From Ischnura elegans (Eukaryota; Arthropoda; Insecta; Odonata; Coenagrionidae): 64,000 nt of DNA. The notes below the pieces were generated by a model. That model saw only the letters and a list, made by a program, of their open reading frames with translations. It was not told the origin of the DNA and did not search any database. This document shows positions 23,801-36,732 of the stretch, piece after piece. Position 1 is the first letter of the stretch, and every line of letters starts with the position of its first letter. The position numbers were made by a program, and so were the translations under genes. The stretch covers positions 105,052,917 to 105,116,916 of the forward strand of contig NC_060254.1 of the NCBI RefSeq assembly GCF_921293095.1, read 5' to 3'.

Positions 23801-24174
23801 TTTGAAAATTTGGTCTTAAAATCAATTATTAAGAACCTGGTGTGGCTACCATTATCGAGATTAATTCAATAATTTCCTTTCGTTTGTAAAATTTGATTTG
23901 ATTTTAATCGGTATTGAGTTATACGGTAGTATAATGTTATTTGTTGAGACATTTCTCCAATTCGGAAGTCATTATTATTTCATTATACTGGTCTTGGTGT
24001 TTAGAAATATTAGATTGACAATATATTTATCTTCCTTATGGCTTCATATTTTTTACACATTTTTGTCTAATACATAGAATGTTAAGACTAGTTTTTTTGT
24101 TATATCACATGAAGTTTTCTAATTAGCCCTTACATTTGTACTAATCATGTTTTTTTCATCAAATTTTTCCATCA

Positions 24175-24445
24175 GATAATGTGGTGCCTGTGAAACTGAT
24201 AGCTGTTGCTGGTGACGGTTCATCGGTGAACTTCAAATGGCACGATCTATGGAGGTTGTTTCCGGCTGAAATTGAAATTAAGAACCTGTGGCAGCTTTTA
24301 TTTATTCCACTTTCTGGAGTAATATTTATGCTTTGATGGCCATGCCTTGTGACATTGTGAGGTTGTTTGATATGTCGTTTGACCTCTTCAATATGAAATG
24401 TTTACCGGAAAATGTATATATCTGATTTTTATTTCAAATAAATGT
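24175..24445 (+). other. Possible terminal exon of the THAP-gene fragment
   Basis: After 'tttttccatcag', an open stretch begins NVVPVKLIAVAGDGSSVNFK and ends at a stop near 24336. AATAAA follows at about 24437. Splice acceptor, short ORF and poly(A) signal fit a last exon downstream of the THAP exon, but no domain supports it. Confidence 0.3.
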
Positions 24446-26600
24446 TGTTAAACGTCATACATTTTTTTCTCTCCTGAAATACCGTGGCGAAAGGTGCTAT
24501 AAAATAATGCATTTCTTTTTAACATGTTAATTTATTAGGTTATTCAGGGAGGTGAAATGATGTTTATTTTAAAGCCGCTCTTTATTTCTAAGTCAATAAA
24601 TTTTATAGGGTGCTATTCTATATAAACAACCAATGGGTTAAGCGGTATTTCCTTCTTGGTCTGAATTTCTGGGTCGTCGATCGCGGTACTTAAATATATT
24701 TCCGTGCATAATCTCGTATCCCTTGCCTTGTTATTAGTTCTCACGATTACTTTTAATAAACAGCTGTTATAATACGAAATACAACCACTCGAATAACTCA
24801 ACCCTACCGTAGTTTTTATCTTAACTTTAGGGAGGGTGAACGGATGTCCATCCGTATTTACATCACACAACGTCAACAGCTGAGAGGCCGTTCCACCGGA
24901 CCCCAGGCAGTAGGACCCCTGACGTCACGTAAAGCGCTGTCGCCAAATTGCATGTTCCGGCCTGTATTAGAGTTGGCCATGCAAGGACCCATCTACTTCA
25001 CTTGGGAATCAATCCAGTTACGACTCCGTACTAACTTACAAAAATTCCATAGCTCTAAAATACTACTACTAGAGTACTACTTCAGTGTTTTCCTAAAGAG
25101 GGGCTAATATGGCTTATTGTCAGTGTGAGTTTAAAAAACTATTTGTATCCGTTATTCTAGCAAGTCGTTCATTAATATGCCTTCACATAGAAATTATTGG
25201 GAAGATGTTTGCAAAGGAATGTGTTTATCTAGATATCTCATCGACCGGAGAAAAAATTCCCAGCAAACGCCACAAAAAATCATTATATGCATCGAATACA
25301 TGTTCGATTCATGATAAATATGATCTTCATGTCCGGTTTTTGACTTTGAAGGAGTAATACAATGCAACGGAATTGCTGGAAACTTACCGGAAAGGAAATC
25401 GATTAAATAATTCATGACTACGATAAATTTCCGCCAGGAAAATTGAGGCTGGGAAATAACACCTTCATACGGGGCTCTAGCAATCTCTTCCTTGAGTAAA
25501 TTTACCCGAAAACCAAGGAAAATGCGAGTTTCCTGGACATAAAATTATTTTTGAGAGAACCAGATCCTGGTTGCTAAGCAGCTATCTCTGTGGGATGTAT
25601 TTGAACAAAAAATGGGAAAAATATATATTCTTAAGGGCGTATTACACGATATAATAAAGTTTAGAAGTTGTTTTGTTACTTACGTATGGTATTACCCATA
25701 TTGAAAACTGTTTCCTCAAAAAACTGGCGTTTTTATGCGTATGCACTGTTGCTACGAGTACCTTTTACAAGGATTAAAGGCATATTAACGCACTCCTAGC
25801 AACGTGAGGCTATCGTCTTCTGAGGGCATTGTTGTGCGGAAAAGCATGCGGCTGTGCATATATATATATTATAATTCATTTCATTGCAAATATGTATACT
25901 GTTCTAAGAATCAATAAAGTGCCGTATTTTCAAATTAGTACAAGTATTTTCGCTGAAATTATCTACATGGAGTGGCGGGGGCCATTAATATTCATGCGGG
26001 TATTTTTTTTTCTGCGTGAATTTTTATTGCCACGGATTAGAATTGATTGTTTCGATCCTTGTTGATTTAGCGGGGTTAATTTATACACATATAAATATCC
26101 GTCGTCTAAATATTAGTGCGCTGCCAGTTTTGGCTGTAATAATTACTTGGTAATACGTAACTTGTGTAACATAACTGACCGGCAAACGGGAGGATCTGGG
26201 TTCGAATCCCGGTTAAGCGAAATGTTTTTTTCGTGGCAATTAACAGTCTTGGTATATATGTGTCCTCATTCATGTTAAATAATAGTGGTGTATAAGAACT
26301 AAAATTCCCTTCGAAATTAAAAAGAAATGGGTAACATGTCAAGTACGAGACCTGACTTCAGTGCAGGGTACATCCCCGGAAGGGTCATACGGTGGCCTGA
26401 GTGGTAGAGAAAAATTGATCTTGTAATGCTCCTCAGAAATTTTAACTTCTTCCCAAGGCGGAGATGTTAGTATTGAAGAATTTTTAATGAAATTACATTT
26501 TGTTGTCATAAACTTCTAGAAGCATCATTATGCAGAAAACTTTCTACAGTTACACTTAATGAGTCTACCTGATGTTTTCAAGTAGGCTTCCGTGGAGATT
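24446..26600. other. Intergenic; one tRNA-like B box
   Basis: GGGTTCGAATCCC at 26198-26210 is a perfect Pol III B box in a tRNA-like context ('aaacgggaggatct' before, T-run after). A possible A box (TGGCCTGAGTGG) lies 3' of it at about 26393, in the wrong order for one tRNA. Otherwise nothing was recognised. Confidence 0.45.
26178..26233 (+). repeat. tRNA-derived SINE-like fragment
   Basis: Contains 'ggatctgggttcgaatccc' followed by 'cgaaatgttttttt'. A related block is at 54467-54516 and a diverged one near 27835. No acceptor stem or A box could be assigned, so this is not an intact tRNA gene. Confidence 0.45.
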
Positions 26601-28300
26601 GTGATGATATTTAGTGATTTTTTCGGGTATTCTTCCGCGTTTATCCATTTTGTAGGACAATATTTCGCCAACGTTCCAGTTGGCTTCCTCAGGTCCACTG
26701 AAGTGTCGATGCAGAAAGTTGTTCATCTTATATACACCATGTTTGCCGCCTTTTTTGTGGAGGTGTGCCCTGATTGGTCAGGATCTTTGAAGACCCTTTT
26801 CCACGCGCTGGCGAGATTGTAGCCGTCTTCACGGTTGAAGTTCTTCGTTGTTTTGGCGATCTCAATTGCCTCCCTGATTATTCTCGGGTAGTAGCGGCCT
26901 TCTTTGTACAAAAGAGAGGCGTCGTCAAAGCCAATATTGTGCGTCGGTCCACTCCATTGGTGTTCCGCCGCCGCTGACTGGGTGAAATGTCTATTTTTAC
27001 GTGCCTTCTGTGCTCTTCCCTGATAAAAATAAACTCCACCATGGTGGGTTAAGGAAGGGTAAAGGAAGGGTAGTAGCCTTCATGGTGGGTAATTACCCTT
27101 GCACAACCCACGCCCTACCCACTATTAAGGGGAAGGGAAGGATAGAAAAATCCTTCGTCTACCCTTCCTTGGGACATAGCATTTATAACTGAGGAAAACA
27201 TATCGACATTGCCTCCTCAGCTACTTTCACCTGCTTAAGAGCATTGAGTTCTGTACAAGAACGTAAGCAGTCTTTGAATCGTACCCTCCGCCCCCCGAAA
27301 TATAAAAACACAATCATTTTCCTTCATTAAAAATAACAAAATATTGAAAAATAATGAATTTAAAAATATTTCTTTAACTATTGAAGTTTTTTCGATCATG
27401 AAAAGTGTTGGAATTAGTTGAAAACCCAATACTTAGTATCCTGTTTTTCAAAAATTTACCCACCCGGTTTTGGACACCCCCCCCCCCCCCCCCCCCCCGA
27501 ACGAAATTCCTGGTTACGCCACTGTACACAATAGATTATATAATTGTGTGAAAAAAGCTCAGTTAGAAGTTCTTTCATTCACATTTTTAGGATGTAACCT
27601 ATTTGTGTGGCTGACAATGGGACATGGGGGGAGTGATGTTCGGTATTTGTATGCCGATCTTATTTTCTGAAACGAAATGAGTGTGGTTGATAAATGTCAC
27701 AGCTTTCTTCCACATAGACTCAGGTGCGAATCTCATCTTAAGATTTTGTAGTATATGATCCGTTGAGAAGCCTTTCCTAAGTACTACTTCGATAGCCAAG
27801 GTTGTTAAGGTACTAAGTTTTCATCCTCCTATATGTAGGTTCTGGGTTCAAGACCATGTTCGGTCAATTTTTTTCTGTCTTATAATTTTAGAAATCACTG
27901 TTATAATTCATCCCCATATTAGTTTAATTTAGTTGCTTAGCGATTTTTTTTAAATTTTCATGTTAATTTATGGATTTTTAGTTTTTATATTAGTCCTACC
28001 CTTCCTGTACCCTTCGTTGAGGCTGGCAGAACCCTTCCCTTACACTCCAGGAAGGAGAGGGCCTACCCACCAATGTTCTAAAACACCCTTCGTGTACCGT
28101 TGCTGAAAGTTATAGGAAGGGTACACCTATCCTTCCCTTACCCTCATTGGAGGGTAGACCTCCCCACAATGGAGGAGTTTATTTTGTACAGGGTTGGACT
28201 CGGCATTTCAGTGCTCGTGATGTTTGGTCGATGTAGGAATCACCGCCGCTGCATTGTGGAGGAGTGGCAATCCTCCAAAAACACAGCATCATGACCAGAT
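26600..28300 (-). pseudogene. Penelope-like element 3' end, split by a foldback insertion
   Basis: On the minus strand, PCSGGDSYIDQTSRALKCRV (28247-28196) is the GIY-YIG nuclease core of a PLE, with YIGQ changed to YIDQ. The next expected residues (EHRRH) lie on the other side of the 27018-28193 element, at about 27014. A one-base frameshift follows, then TQSAAAEHQWSGPTHNIGFD and YKEGRYYPRIIREAIEIAKT, then NFNREDGYNLASAW. This is the conserved PLE C-terminal tail after the nuclease. A typical 3' region follows to about 26600. The RT portion was not found. Confidence 0.72.
27018..28193. mobile_element. Foldback-type element nested in the PLE
   Basis: The outer ends are CCCTGATAAAAATAAACTCC (left) and CCCTGTACAAAATAAACTCC (right, minus strand). 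Long internal stretches on both sides consist of 'aaggaagggta'-type repeats that are complementary to each other, so the ends can fold back for about 150 bp. TT lies at both junctions (27016-27017 and 28194-28195). Removing the insert and one TT brings the two PLE nuclease pieces together in frame. The centre holds a 22-C homopolymer (27477-27498), a MITE-like piece, and no transposase. Confidence 0.75.
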
Positions 28301-30156
28301 TCGAATATCCTCGTCAAAATGAAAGAACACACCCTAAGGACATCCGTGGAGGAGTATACCAGATTAAATGTAAATGAAATTGTCTTATACTTCTTAAAGT
28401 CTTCTTGTCTTGTACTTGTAAAAATGATTCGCAGGTTTAATGTATTTCATGTATAAATTTTTTGCACACAACAAGCATATTTACGCAAATAGGAGATATG
28501 TAACGATTAAATTTGGTAATCTAGACGTCATCGCTGTATTACAGCGACCAAAAATCAACCCCTGCTTAGTGATATTGTTTCAAGTTCAAATTCTTTATTT
28601 TGGGTGACTCACGCAATAATTAATAATAGTAATTTCAATAACTAGAATATCTTTTATAAGAAAATTACTTCCCGTAGTTTTTTCCCTCGGTTGTAATTTA
28701 TCGAGAAACACATTTTCCGGAAATGCGAGAAAAATTAACCAACGTGATACTTTTCGTATCGTGTTTTGATGACACAGCGGTTACTTTTGAAAATATTTAG
28801 ACACGAAATGAAGATATGCACGTTATATTACCTACTCGGTGAAATATTTATTCTTGGCTAGCGTCAGCAAGAATTTAAAAGGAAATGGTGTAACCTAGAA
28901 CCCAACTGATAATGTGCAGTATATTCTCTATATTCATCTTATTTTCAATGCTTTGTTCCAAAAAGTTAATATATTATAGTCATAGCCGATACATTATCGA
29001 GAGGTACTTACTTTAAAGCAGTTTCTCCTTCTACCGTGTAAATTACATCTTTTGTAGCAGGTTTGGAATGATCAAAATGGTTAAAATAATTTGATAGTCT
29101 ATTCATTAGCTTCATTACATTTTTAAAGATTTTACATGGATGAAAATATGTGTCGAAAGATATTTAAACTGTTAATAATGTAGCACATTTAAAACGGATT
29201 TATATACTCACCATTATTCCTAGTACTTCATTTCCACCATCCCTCAAAAGATATGCTTCCTCTTTTCTCAGAAATTGGTCTTCATATTCTTTTTCCTCTT
29301 TGATTTCCTTTCACTTTCCATGCAGAAGAACAGAAAACTTGAAAACTCGCGCTCGCCCCGTTCCTAGCACACCCTCGTAACTCAACACTGGGCTTCGGAT
29401 GATAGAAAAAAACTGCTGTGGGTGTTTCAGAGTCTCCCCTTCCGAGCGAATCGGGTGACTTGACGCGGATTCTACGTCACTTACTATCGGCAAGGCAATC
29501 CGTGCGTTTCATACTTGCTTCCTATTGACTCAAGCACGGTTTTCCGATAGGATAGAAGTCGAGTGGGCTATAGGTGAAGGAAGCTCATTCCGGTTGGGAA
29601 TGGTGATATGTTATACTGTTGGTTTTTATTAAGTATTTGGTTCTAATAAAATAATACCACTTTATTTCATGAGTGCTGATGCATGTGGATATTCTGATAG
29701 AGTAATATTGGTGTAAGTGACTTTAATTCTCGTGTAAATTAGACAATAAATGCGCAGACTGTATCACTGTCGGTGCAAGTTCATTTGCGTTGTTATTTGG
29801 ACGAGTAATTTGGCAAAAAGAACGTTAAACAAGTTGGAATGCATGGCGTAATGACTTACAAATATGTAGGTAGCATTATGCATTGGAAATGTGTCCGTGG
29901 GTTTGAAAGTATAACAATTTGTCTAGTTTGATATGATTGTGTGCATGACCATTGGCATCGCAGTTACATCGGAATTAGGCGTGGTAACGTGCGTAATACA
30001 GTTGATTCTATAGAGCACATCCTAAATATTCGTTTTAATATGAGATGTTAGTTCAAGCATAACGGGAACAGCCACGGTAACAACTATACGGAAGCACCCT
30101 CATACAATCTTGTCATATATACTCCACAAATTTCGACGTCCTTCCCATGAGAAATA
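28301..30156. other. Intergenic, nothing recognised
   Basis: AT-rich sequence; 29290-29560 is somewhat GC-richer but shows no supported ORF or repeat structure. Confidence 0.4.
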
Positions 30157-30797
30157 GGGTGGTTTGCTATTGTTTTTTTATTCAGATTATTACTCCTGGA
30201 GTACGTATTTCACGCTTTTAGATTTTTAAATTACGATACCTATTTTTCGCGATTAAATGAAAATTGAAAAATTTCAAGCGCGCGAAAACGCGACGGGAAA
30301 GCATGAATGCCGGGAAAACTCCCGTGTGACGTCGTTCTGGTTCCCGCTGCCGCAAGTGAGGTGACCTTGGGGCGAGGCTCTGAGCGCTGATACGACGCAG
30401 GATGCTAGCATGTAGCAGAGTACCATGCTAGCTGATGGCGCTTGGCTTAAATAAGGATTATTAATATTTAATCAAACGGGGAAAACTGTCCTACCTTAGC
30501 CAGTTTTAAAAGGTGATTATTAAGACATGTTTCCCTGATCTCTGTGCCTCATGCATGCATTTGTAACCTCAGATGCTGTAAAACTCCTATCTACTCGTAT
30601 AGAAACTGTGACGTTACGTGGAGTGGCATCGTATGGGCGCCAATCTGGCCTCTTTCAAATGAGGATAAAATTGACCCTTGCCATTCGTCTAAACCGGTAT
30701 TTCTAAAACCAAATAATTTGTATATTATGAATACAGTAATGGTGGGTAAGGCATCGCAATCGACGCCTTTCGTTTTCTTTGATGAAGGAAACTACCC
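30157..30797 (+). mobile_element. Short copy of the THAP-bearing transposon family
   Basis: The ends are GGGTGGTTTGC (left) and GGGTAGTTTCC (right, minus strand). The whole 641 bp matches, in two blocks, the reverse complement of the outer parts of 52722-54443: 'tactcctggagta', 'gaaaaatttcaagcgcg', 'gtgtgacgtc', then 'gcgcttggcttaaataagga' and 'ggcgccaatctggcc'. It lacks the roughly 1.07-kb centre of the longer copy, so it is a deletion derivative. No clear target duplication was seen. Confidence 0.7.
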
Positions 30798-33700
30798 AAT
30801 TATACAAAATGATCATCGACTTACCCCGAAATATTTACCCAGATATATATGGAATTCTGTCGGGCGTGATGCTTAGAGATAAATAGCGACCGCCTATGAT
30901 AAAATAAAAAAGGGAGATAAAATTGCATCCGCCAGTCCAGCAGTCCGGAGACGGCTGCTGGCTGCGGGGATCACCGTACTCAACGGATGTTAGAAAGTGA
31001 ATCTTTTAAACCAGGCGATTGATATAAAATCTATAATTAGACACGAACCCTTCTTTTCGTGAGCTACGTGTTTAAACAAATATCACAATTAATGAATTTT
31101 AAAATAGGAAAAAGAGAATGTATGTAATTGTTTCTTAAGGTAACACTCTGGGGTCTAGTTGCTGTGATAACTAGAGTTATATATTTATATCAGTCATAAC
31201 TAATTGCTCCCTGTGTAACCGGGTACAAATGCTAGTGGAGGCGGAGATTTTTCAAATATTGCACCTTGCTTGCCGTAGCACTTTGAGGACGGCGTTTGGA
31301 ACACATCCCTCTGTTCTTCGGAGGGTATGACAAGCCGCCATAACAATGAATACTTACCACAAATACTGACTTGATAGAACTACCATGGAACTGCTTTTTC
31401 TTTACCTCTTCACTCTTTCTGCTGCTCCTCCATACTGGCTGATGTTTTCACTTTATTTATTATTAAAATATTGTTACACATTTAACTTTCTATAATAAAG
31501 TAAGTGATTCTAATGGGTTGTTACAAATGCTAATGGCTCAAATTATGGCATCGACAAAAATTATCGTTAGAATATTTTACAGCAAACTTGGGCATTGCCA
31601 AAAAATTGATCCATGAACCTCATTAATTAAGCTACAATAGATAAATACATAAATATCTCGCTACAGTATCTATTCGTCGTCAAGCCTAGTCAATAAGTTA
31701 TTATTATTTAATACATTTATTAGTGACCATGTGGCAAACATGGTTAAGTCAAAATCATCTGGAACTCTCTTCTTCCGTGATGCCTTGTGATATGGTATTC
31801 GTCCGAAACTTAAGGGAAGCCGATAAAACCCCCAAATAGACCACCGTGTCCTCATCAGGGCTGGTGAATAGATTGCGTAGAGTGTCCGCTGTGTTGTCTT
31901 GCGTCGCGCTCTCGTTGTCCTTTGCATTATTCGTACAGCGGATTTCATGGTGATGCTATTTGTGAGGTGCTGTGTTTTAAATAAATCGGAATTAGTCCAC
32001 TACATTATAACAAGCTTTAATGTTTGAAAAAACTCGTCCTTTTTGTTATAGCCTAGGCAATAAGGCTCAGGTCATTGAGATAATTTACAATATATGTTTA
32101 AATTCAATCGTGGAGAACAGTTCCCATAAGTTCCCATTGCCACACCAATTGTTTTATGGCCACATGCGCATTTTTCAGGATGTAATTGAACATTTATTAT
32201 TTATATTATTGATTGAATCATTTATTTTCTCAACTAATAGACTTAGTAATTAGAGAATAAAAGAGAGACAAGATGCCGCTGAAGGAAGGTAGATAGGAGA
32301 GAAATACATGGTACTTAATGGGCGTAAGATGAAATTTAGAATGATTTAATAAAGTAGGTTTTATGCTATATCAAATTGGAATTTTAAGTATTTCATGTTA
32401 TCTTATATTGGCTAGGTCGCGTAGAAATTTTCTTTCAGAAACATGTGGCAGATATTAACTTCGACGATATTGTGAATTTTGGATTAATTTTGTCTCGAGC
32501 ACCTACCTCACATGTGACTCTAAAATAACTTTATAAAGAAGAAGACCAATGGACATCAAGTCATATTAGAATCACATGATGACCAATGAAAAATATATTC
32601 AATCGTGTGAAAAGAAGTTACTCTAAATTTTAAGATTAAGTAGCGCTCAGATAGTATGAGTATCATGGTAGACTAGCAGGTCCACTTTGGCGACCACTGG
32701 CTCGGATGCAGGATCTGAGGAAGGGAGAAGGTAGAAAGCGATCGGTGACTCTGCGCCCGCCAGCCCTTCCGTTCTTTTGGACGCTGAGTGCAATTTCAAT
32801 CTATTGCATGGATCGAGGAAGGGTACTGCAGGCAGCGGGCAACTCCACACCCTCCTTACCACAAGCTCAGTCATCTGAGAACATAAGTTGTCCGTTTAAG
32901 GCTAGTAGCAAGCCTCATTAACAATATAACAGCCATTGATTCTCTTGCGTTGTGAGAACCATGGAGCAACAAGAACGAAATTTGATGAATGGGAATTGAA
33001 ATTTCTTGTCCTTTATGCTTTTAAAAGAGATATATAAAAAAATCAACTGTGGCCAAGGTTTAGACGAATAACATACTTACGGCATATGACACCTGAAAGA
33101 AAGATACAGCATAAGCAATGGAGGCATTAAAAATCACCAAGCAAACAAATGAAATTCAGGCGATCTTCAAACAATCGAATTATTATGCTTCTTTGTTTTG
33201 GGACAAATGAGGCGTGTTACTTTTTGATTTCATTCTGCCGGGTTTCACGATAAATGCAAACGCTTGGTTGATTGCGTGGAGCCATTTAAAATAAAATAAG
33301 AGGCGTGCTGAATTCTGTAAGTGTTCTGATGCATGACACCACCCGTCCCCTAAGCGCTTGTGCTACCCAACTTTGCTTTGAGCAATTTCAATGGGGCGTT
33401 TACGATAACCCTCCTTTCCAATAATGAACTTGCGATTTTTGACTTGCATATTTCGCGGAGTGACAATTTTGCTAGGAAAAAGCGCTTTTAAGCGGACGAT
33501 TAGATTCAGGAAAGCGGTAAAATCATTGAAAGGCATTCGCAGCAACGTCCTATGGAGAACAACCTTCGCCGAGGCCATTGCATCGAAAACGAAGCAAATG
33601 TGTACTTATTGTTTAGCAATGAAATGATTTTTGTTCGATCACTTTTTCATTTCGTCATGACCCATTGGAGATAGAAAAAAACAGCTCTCGGTAATGAGAA

Positions 33701-34700
33701 AGAACATACAAAGAATAATTAAAAAATAACCAATGCTCAGGTGCAGAATATTAAATCAGGAAGATCAAAAAGATGAAAGAAAATAATGACACACGAATGA
33801 AAATAATCAGGTATATAACATTGGCCATTACATCTAAACTATCGATACTTTCGGTGGTTGGTTGGTCGGGGGATCAGAAAACTAAAATCCTCGTCACCTA
33901 CCGCCATTGCACCGACCTCCACCTAGGCATAACTTTATGCAATAAATAAATGCGGAGATGGCATAAGATAAGCAATGTATTGCAGTTCTGGGTAGCACAG
34001 TTCATCCTATAAAAAGGAAGTCACATTCGGATGGAAGTTAATCCCGTGATACTTTATATTTGAGTTGAACCTTTAAATCTCACTATAATAATCGAATTAG
34101 AATTTATCATGAAAAACATTTATCACATGTTTCTTGCGTGTATAATGATTAAGAAGTTCTCCTTGGTGTTTATGTTTGGTAATAGGATACATAAAACGTG
34201 AAAGGAAATGTGTAAACTTAAATATATAAACTTAAGAATTCACCGTGTAACCAATCCAATTAAGCAGGCGATTGAACAGAAATTACAGCATGTTCTAAAT
34301 CTTCTAATTCAACATAATTCTCTGCGTGCCACTTTTCGGATGTTTGGCAGGGGATGATTAATCACCATCTTGCAGCATGCAAGAGGACCACCGCTCCCAA
34401 ACCGCACGGTCATTGTAATATTACGCATAATGGCATAATATACGTCCATATCAGGGGATTTGGTTCATTGATTCACGTGTTCACTCGTACTTGTAATTTC
34501 ATTTGCTTTAACACAGTTAAGTTAACATAAGAGCTCACTCTGCGACTATACGCAGTAAAGCGTACCTCGTGACCTAAGTGCGTGACGTCAGGAGAGGAAT
34601 GTTGAGGGTCTCTTTTGTGGCGCCCTCAATCCCTTTCCCCCATCCCCCCTCCTTCTCCTTCAATACCTCCCCTTAACAACCAGCTCTCCACCCTACGACG
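30798..34700. other. Intergenic; one LINE 3'-end scrap
   Basis: 34325-34420 resembles the LINE 3' region at 48150-48240 ('gtttggcagggg(a/g)tgat.aatcacca', then 'gcagcatgca'). The GC-richer 32690-32900 and 34560-34730 (with TGACGTCA-like sites) show no supported gene. Confidence 0.4.
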
Positions 34701-34731
34701 CGCCAACCGAGCGCTTTCGCGATGCACTTGG

Positions 34732-36727
34732 GCTGCTATTCTGGATGGAATAGCATTATGCTATTCTCCGTTATTGCAACCGATGTTGCTATAATATAGC
34801 GTATTGCAACGCCTATGCTATTTGGTATTCAGAACGGTTGCAATTCGTGTTTTTACTACACCGGAAGACGTAATTCTCAGAATAGCATAGGCCGGTAGCA
34901 ATTCACTATTCTGAACGGCGAATTGCAACCGGTAGGCTTGCTATAATATTACGCGGTCTTCGATGCCGAGCTATTCGGTATTGCAACCCTGAAAACGTGC
35001 GCATTGCGATGTCGAATTGTTTTTCTGAGGTTAAAGTAACATAATCAAGCATTGAAAAATGGAATAATAGCCAAAAATAAAATGTTATCTGCTTTATTTT
35101 AATTAAATAATAGTAGCATAAGTGATGAATATTTAACTAGTTAAGTGAATTGGTTAGAAATTAACATTCGAGCTTAATATATGAAGCTCAAGCTTGCTTC
35201 ATCGACAGTACGAAAACAATAACAATTAATGCAAAGAATTACTACGATTAGCCCAAATTTTCCGTGTTTTATTCATATTTACAACTCATAATTTTATTTC
35301 ATCACTTGACTTGCTACTAAAAATATCCTCAGTGTAGGCTATCAGGTCGATTCTTGAAAATTTTCAAGCTTGTGTGAACACACTAATTCGCCAAATATAA
35401 TAACAGTTATAGCTTTCAATGAAAACCATATATTACCATAATAATACCATATACTTTGATCAGCCGTTCATTTCCTCAATTGGACAGTATATACAAAAAC
35501 ATGCAACGAGTCGAAATTATTTTCCCCACTATTCGCTACCTTCTACAATTAAAACTTAAAATTTACAAACTTATAACACGGGCAGTCGACTTGAATTACT
35601 TGTTTGAAAACAAAGGATTTCTCCGAACACCAATAAAGTTTCCGAACAAATATGATTCGCCACAAACGTTTAATGGAATATCCATGTACATCATTAATGC
35701 AATATATATCATGTGGAATTCAATACAAATTGTTTCCTCTATAGGCAAGTAATAAGTTATTCACACAATTAAGTTTCAGTATATCGGCACAGTTAAGGGT
35801 CTATCAAAAATTTCAGTGAGCATATTAAAATCAGCTGATACGAAAACAATAATAAGTGACACAGCAGCACTTTCCACACGATTCACTTTTTCACAGTTGT
35901 TCCATCCATCCTCAAATTCACCATCACATCCCTCTGCTTTTTCCAAATCTGCAGCTGAAATATTGATACTATTCCATCATATTACATGAAAGCACAGCGG
36001 TGACGTTGCCACCTACTTCATTTCCTAAACAGAGAATGAATTGAAATTAGGGAGTCATATAATATAAAGCTAGTATTAGAAACGAAAGCTTCTAGTTCAT
36101 ACAGAAAAGCTATATCGTCACGATCAAAGCAATTAAAGTTGGTACATATTTATTTTGACATGCAACGAACAGACAGACTTCGAAGCCTAAGACAATTGCG
36201 AAGAAAATCAAACATATTTAGGTTTCAATGATTATTTCGCATAACATATATCTCACGATAAAGTACCGATCGGATATAGGTAAATGATTCAATATTTATG
36301 CCCGATAAATCATCATTATAACAGTAAAATTATGACCTAACCCACCTGTCTGAAGCCATTGTGATATTATCAAAACAACAACAATCAGCTGATTTCCTAA
36401 ACGAGATTTTCAAAGCGTATTATATAAATCCACGGTTTAATATAATTTTTAAATGCAAATGAAGCAATTATTTGTAATTGCAAGTCAATATTCCATAAAA
36501 TACAGAAAAATATATAAAATATCTTCTCCCTCATTGGTTGCGCAAACTGTTCAGAAAGTTTTTCATACGGGAAGGGGCGGAGCTTCCAAATAGCTCACGC
36601 AAGAAATAGCATGCTGCTATTCCGAACAAAATTATTACTACGCTTCATTCTGAATACGGGGTCGTTGCAATAATGACCCGCAGAATAGCATATGCTATTT
36701 TTTGCAACGCTTATCCAGAATAGCAGC
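34732..36727 (+). mobile_element. ~2-kb non-autonomous DNA element, copy 1
   Basis: CTTGG duplicated at 34727-34731 and 36728-36732 gives a 5-bp target duplication. TIRs are 15 bp (GCTGCTATTCTGGAT). Both subterminal regions are dense in GCTATTCTG/CAGAATAGC and TTGCAAC/GTTGCAA motifs in both orientations, possible transposase-binding sites. There is no transposase; the longest frame is 98 codons with no recognisable domain. The superfamily is unresolved: a 5-bp duplication is known for Transib, but these ends do not start CACWATG. Confidence 0.88.
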
Positions 36728-36732
36728 CTTGG

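Noticed and set aside
26150-26220. tRNA gene
   Set aside because: Good B box and T-loop but no A box upstream at the right distance and no acceptor pairing.
30544-30876. 110-codon frame in the short THAP-family copy
   Set aside because: It runs past the element's end at 30797, and the matching part of the longer copy does not keep the frame.
31670-31948. Arg-rich 92-codon minus frame
   Set aside because: Composition-driven frame with no motif, splice sites or second copy.
33363-33578. 71-codon minus frame reading FNDFTAFLNLIVRLKALFPS
   Set aside because: Mildly protein-like, but I cannot tie it to a family and no adjoining exon is seen.
35456-35752. 98-codon frame, repeated at 40024-40320
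   Set aside because: It is duplicated only because the whole 2-kb element is duplicated. It has no domain and does not suggest a transposase; conservation here says nothing about selection.
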